Shown piece by piece: positions 6,249 through 8,536 of a DNA stretch of 8,536 bases. A program made the translations under genes and the position numbers. Origin of the DNA: Accumulibacter sp. GTDB taxonomy: Bacteria > Pseudomonadota > Gammaproteobacteria > Burkholderiales > Rhodocyclaceae. The number at the start of each line of letters is the position of its first letter. Positions within the stretch are counted from its first letter, which is position 1. The notes under the pieces are model-generated. The model was not told the DNA's origin. It saw only the letters and a list, made by a program, of their open reading frames with translations, and ran no database searches. The DNA is taken from assembly GCA_003538495.1 (NCBI GenBank), contig DPSD01000038.1, positions 1-8,536 of the forward strand, given 5' to 3'.

Positions 6249-8388
6249 CGAAACGCGACAGGAAGAGTTGTCGCAGGCGGCGGGCCCACTGATTGACGAG
6301 GGATTCGGGGCGATGCTGGAAGCGGACGAAGACGCGCGTGCCGATCTGCAGCGGGCCGACTTCGGCCGGCAGTTCGAGGTCGAACTGGAATAACCGCTGC
6401 AGGGTCTTCAGACCATTCGGGTCGCGCGGGTCGGTGGCCTGCTGACCGCCGCCCTGCAGCGCCAGCGCCTTGCTCGGCAGCCGGTCGTGCGCGCCCGGCA
6501 CCTCGCGGATCAGGCGCGCGTCGTAGGTCCGCTCCAGCCGGTCGGCAATCTTGACCTCGACTTGCTGGCGCCGCTCGCGAACCAGCGCGATGTCGTCCTG
6601 GCTGACGATCACCCGCACCAGCCGCGGTGGCCCGGAGACGATGTAGCCGAGCAGTTCGCCTTTCTTCACGAAACGGCCCGGCAGGTCCTGCGGCCGCGCC
6701 AGCTTGACGACGCCGGGCACCTCGGCAAGCACCAGCAGCGCGTCGAGTTTCTCTTCGGAACGCGCCAGGGCGACCCGTTCCCGGAACAGGTCCTCCTGGA
6801 TCGCGGCGGCCCGCGAGCGTTCCTCGAACATCAGCGCGGCATACTGGACCTCGAACTGGCGAACGCGCGCCCGCGCCTGTTCGACGTTCGCGGCGAGGGC
6901 CGGCTCGCCGGTCGTCAGCAACAGGTCGCCGGGGCTGACCGGCGACTCGGGTTCGACCCACAGCCGCTCGACGAAGCCGTTGGCGCCGGCGCGGACTTCG
7001 GCATTCTCGGGCACCCACACGACGCCCTCGGCGTAGGTGCGCAGCGGCATCGGCACCGCCAGGACGAACAGCAGGAAAGCCGCCAGCGATCCGAAGGTGA
7101 CCAGTTGGGCACGTCGGCGCGTGCGCTGCAGTTCGGGACTCGACAGCACGTAGGAGAGTCCCTTGGCCAGCGGCAGGACGAACAGGGTGAACGCGCCCCA
7201 GATCGCCAGAACGACGCCGACGAAGAAGAACTCGCCGGCGATGAACAGGGTGATCATGATCATCACCAGCGTCCGGTAGAGAAAGGACGCAGCGCCGTAG
7301 AAGAGGAACCAGCGCCGCTCGCCGGCGGTCGCCGCTGGCCGCTCGACGGTGGTGGCTCCGAAGAGGTAGCGTTTGGCGAGCCACTGCCAGTATTGGTTCG
7401 AGCGGTTGCCAAGATTGGCGATCTCGATCAGGTCGGCGAGGATGTAGTAGCCGTCGTAGCGCAACAGCGGATTGCCGTTGAACAGCAGGGTCGACGCGCC
7501 GGCGACGAACAGGACGTTGAAGGCGATCGAGCGCACCAGCCCGGGCTCGATCAGGACCCACAGGGCCATCGCGATCGCCGCCAGGAAGAGTTCGACCAGC
7601 ATCCCGGCGGCGCCGACCAGGGCGCGTCTGGCCTTGCTGCGAAAGGCGCCGGCGGCGGTCGCGTCGACGTAGGGAATGGGCGCGAGGACGAGGAGCATGA
7701 TGCCCATTTCGTGCACTTCGCCGTCGCCCGATTTGACGGCGTAGGCGTGCCCCAGCTCGTGCAGGGCCTTGATCAGGGGATAGACCAGCCACAGCAGCAG
7801 GAGGTTGTGTGCGGAGAGTAGCTGGTCGCTGAGGTTGGCGGTCAGTTCGTGCCAGTGCACGGCGGCGAGAACGGTCGCGGGGACGACGGCAGACAGCCAT
7901 AGCAGCAGTCCGAGCGGGGTGAACAGGTGACTGAAGAGCGGCCAGGTCCTGTTCAGGAAGGGGTCGGGGTCCCACAGCGGGATGCGGATCGAGAGGGGGT
8001 TGATGAAGCGCTGGAGGAGCCGCTGGCGCCTTTGTTTGCTGCCGCGTTCGGCCAGTTCGTCGACGTCGGGCGGCAGCTCGGTTTGCAGCAGGTCGCCGGC
8101 GTGCAACTGCGACAGCAGCCGGATCACGTCGTCCTGGGTCGGCGCTTCGGCGCCGGCCTGGGCGGCGACTTCGCTCCAGATGTCGTTGATCGTCCGCTGG
8201 CCGTTCATCAGCTGGATGACCCGGTAGGCGGCGGGGCTGAAGCGGTGGAGCTTGCCCGAGGCGCTGTCGCGCAGGATGTACCACGGTTGGCCGCGAAAGC
8301 GCTGGCGGTGGATGCGGGCGTGCGCTCGTAGCTGCGGCCGCAGTTCGGCGACCCGGTACCATGATGCGCTGAGGAAGGGGCCGGCCAT
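6241..8388 (-). CDS. PqqD-like / M50 site-2 metallopeptidase / HlyD adaptor fusion protein
   Basis: This is a 715-residue polytopic inner-membrane protein with three modules. Residues about 37-105 form a PqqD-like winged-helix domain (LHRFSPAAYRVIQLMNGQRT, then DDVIRLLSQLHAGDLL), the fold used to bind leader peptides. Residues about 155-450 form an M50/S2P-like membrane domain. It has roughly eight hydrophobic segments (about 158-177, 191-209, 228-241, 257-282, 286-304, 361-384, 386-406, 429-446), the zinc motif HELGH at 210-214 and the third-ligand motif NPLLRYDGY with D312, so all zinc ligands are present. Residues about 451-715 form a periplasmic HlyD-like adaptor: a first lipoyl half (ANGFVERLWVEPESPVSPGD), a short helical hairpin (about 497-550), a second lipoyl half (VPGVVKLARPQDLPGRFVKK) and a beta-barrel. 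It starts 7 nt past the upstream adaptor's stop with no visible ribosome site, suggesting coupling. It could process, anchor or transport a substrate; whether it is a protease or an inactive scaffold is undetermined. Confidence 0.9.
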   Translation of the reverse strand: MAGPFLSASWYRVAELRPQLRAHARIHRQRFRGQPWYILRDSASGKLHRFSPAAYRVIQLMNGQRTINDIWSEVAAQAGAEAPTQDDVIRLLSQLHAGDLLQTELPPDVDELAERGSKQRRQRLLQRFINPLSIRIPLWDPDPFLNRTWPLFSHLFTPLGLLLWLSAVVPATVLAAVHWHELTANLSDQLLSAHNLLLLWLVYPLIKALHELGHAYAVKSGDGEVHEMGIMLLVLAPIPYVDATAAGAFRSKARRALVGAAGMLVELFLAAIAMALWVLIEPGLVRSIAFNVLFVAGASTLLFNGNPLLRYDGYYILADLIEIANLGNRSNQYWQWLAKRYLFGATTVERPAATAGERRWFLFYGAASFLYRTLVMIMITLFIAGEFFFVGVVLAIWGAFTLFVLPLAKGLSYVLSSPELQRTRRRAQLVTFGSLAAFLLFVLAVPMPLRTYAEGVVWVPENAEVRAGANGFVERLWVEPESPVSPGDLLLTTGEPALAANVEQARARVRQFEVQYAALMFEERSRAAAIQEDLFRERVALARSEEKLDALLVLAEVPGVVKLARPQDLPGRFVKKGELLGYIVSGPPRLVRVIVSQDDIALVRERRQQVEVKIADRLERTYDARLIREVPGAHDRLPSKALALQGGGQQATDPRDPNGLKTLQRLFQFDLELPAEVGPLQIGTRVFVRFQHRPESLVNQWARRLRQLFLSRFDV

Positions 8389-8395
8389 GCCGCGG

Positions 8396-8536
8396 CTAGG
8401 GCAGCCAGGTCCAGGCTTGCATGCGCAGCCAGTCGGTCAGTCGGTGCGTCCAGATCCAGGCGTAGGTCTGTTCGCCAACCTTGATCTTGCCGACGCCTTC
8501 CATGCCGGGGCGCAGTTTGAGGTCACTGCGGGCGAG
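8396..8536 (-). CDS. HlyD-like adaptor, C-terminal 46 codons only (cut by window edge)
   Basis: An open minus-strand frame enters from the right edge and ends at TAG (8396-8398), encoding 46 residues. It begins LARSDLKLRPGMEGVGKIKV and continues with GEQTYAWIWTHRLTDWLR, then MQAWTWLP. The LRPGMEGVGKIKVG segment is typical of the last beta-barrel/membrane-proximal strands of HlyD- and RND-type adaptors, followed here by a Trp-rich helix (five Trp in 18 residues). It is too short to trigger ORF-length criteria but is supported by motif, frame and 7-nt spacing to the M50-HlyD gene. It would be the first visible gene of the operon. The N-terminal domains, and so its exact subclass, cannot be seen. 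Confidence 0.8.
   Translation of the reverse strand, partial: LARSDLKLRPGMEGVGKIKVGEQTYAWIWTHRLTDWLRMQAWTWLP

Noticed and set aside
6487..7821. A 444-codon + strand open frame opposite the M50-HlyD gene
   Set aside because: It has Gln/Asp/Arg-rich composition without domains and is fully antisense to a well supported gene.
6149..8362. A 737-codon minus-strand open frame overlapping the M50-HlyD gene
   Set aside because: The translation is Arg/Pro/Ala-rich low complexity with no motif. The overlapping frame holds HELGH, PqqD-like and lipoyl motifs, so this is a GC-driven shadow.

Overview
The window is high-GC DNA (roughly two thirds G+C by eye) from a Gram-negative bacterium. The PNPase and DksA sequences look proteobacterial. 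The DksA family member, the base composition and the neighbouring adaptor genes fit a betaproteobacterium of the Rhodocyclales/Accumulibacter kind. That placement is an impression from protein similarity and not a computed result.

Layout. Positions 1-1737 (+) hold the last four fifths of pnp (polynucleotide phosphorylase). A perfect 28-nt palindrome at 1765-1792 separates it from the convergent dksA gene (1836-2261, -) and probably terminates both. Upstream of dksA on the same strand is an XRE-type helix-turn-helix protein of unknown target (2375-3121, -). Everything from 3330 to the right edge is one minus-strand gene cluster. In transcription order it contains: the last 46 codons of a HlyD-like adaptor (8396-8536); a 715-residue protein joining a PqqD-like domain, an M50 site-2-protease-like membrane metallopeptidase and a HlyD-type adaptor domain (6241-8388); a 669-residue SecA-like ATPase (4239-6248); and a 301-residue secreted periplasmic adaptor (3330-4235). 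A strong hairpin lies just past the last stop codon (3290-3324).

The four cluster genes are separated by +7, -8 and +3 nt, so they are almost certainly co-transcribed and partly translationally coupled. Together they look like an envelope export apparatus. The adaptors would span the periplasm, and one carries the R-x3-L-x6-S hairpin-tip signature used for docking to TolC-type channels. The PqqD-like and protease domains would recognise and perhaps cleave or hold a substrate at the inner membrane, and the SecA-like motor would supply ATP-driven force. No ABC or RND pump, TolC channel or substrate gene is visible, and the operon continues beyond the right edge.

The most unusual element is the SecA-like protein. 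It keeps the whole DEAD-type motor and a shortened preprotein cross-linking region, but ends in the long scaffold helix. It therefore lacks the helical wing, the two-helix finger and the C-terminal zinc tail that canonical SecA uses at SecYEG. A SecA-type motor tied to an M50-HlyD fusion is the best candidate here for an undescribed system.
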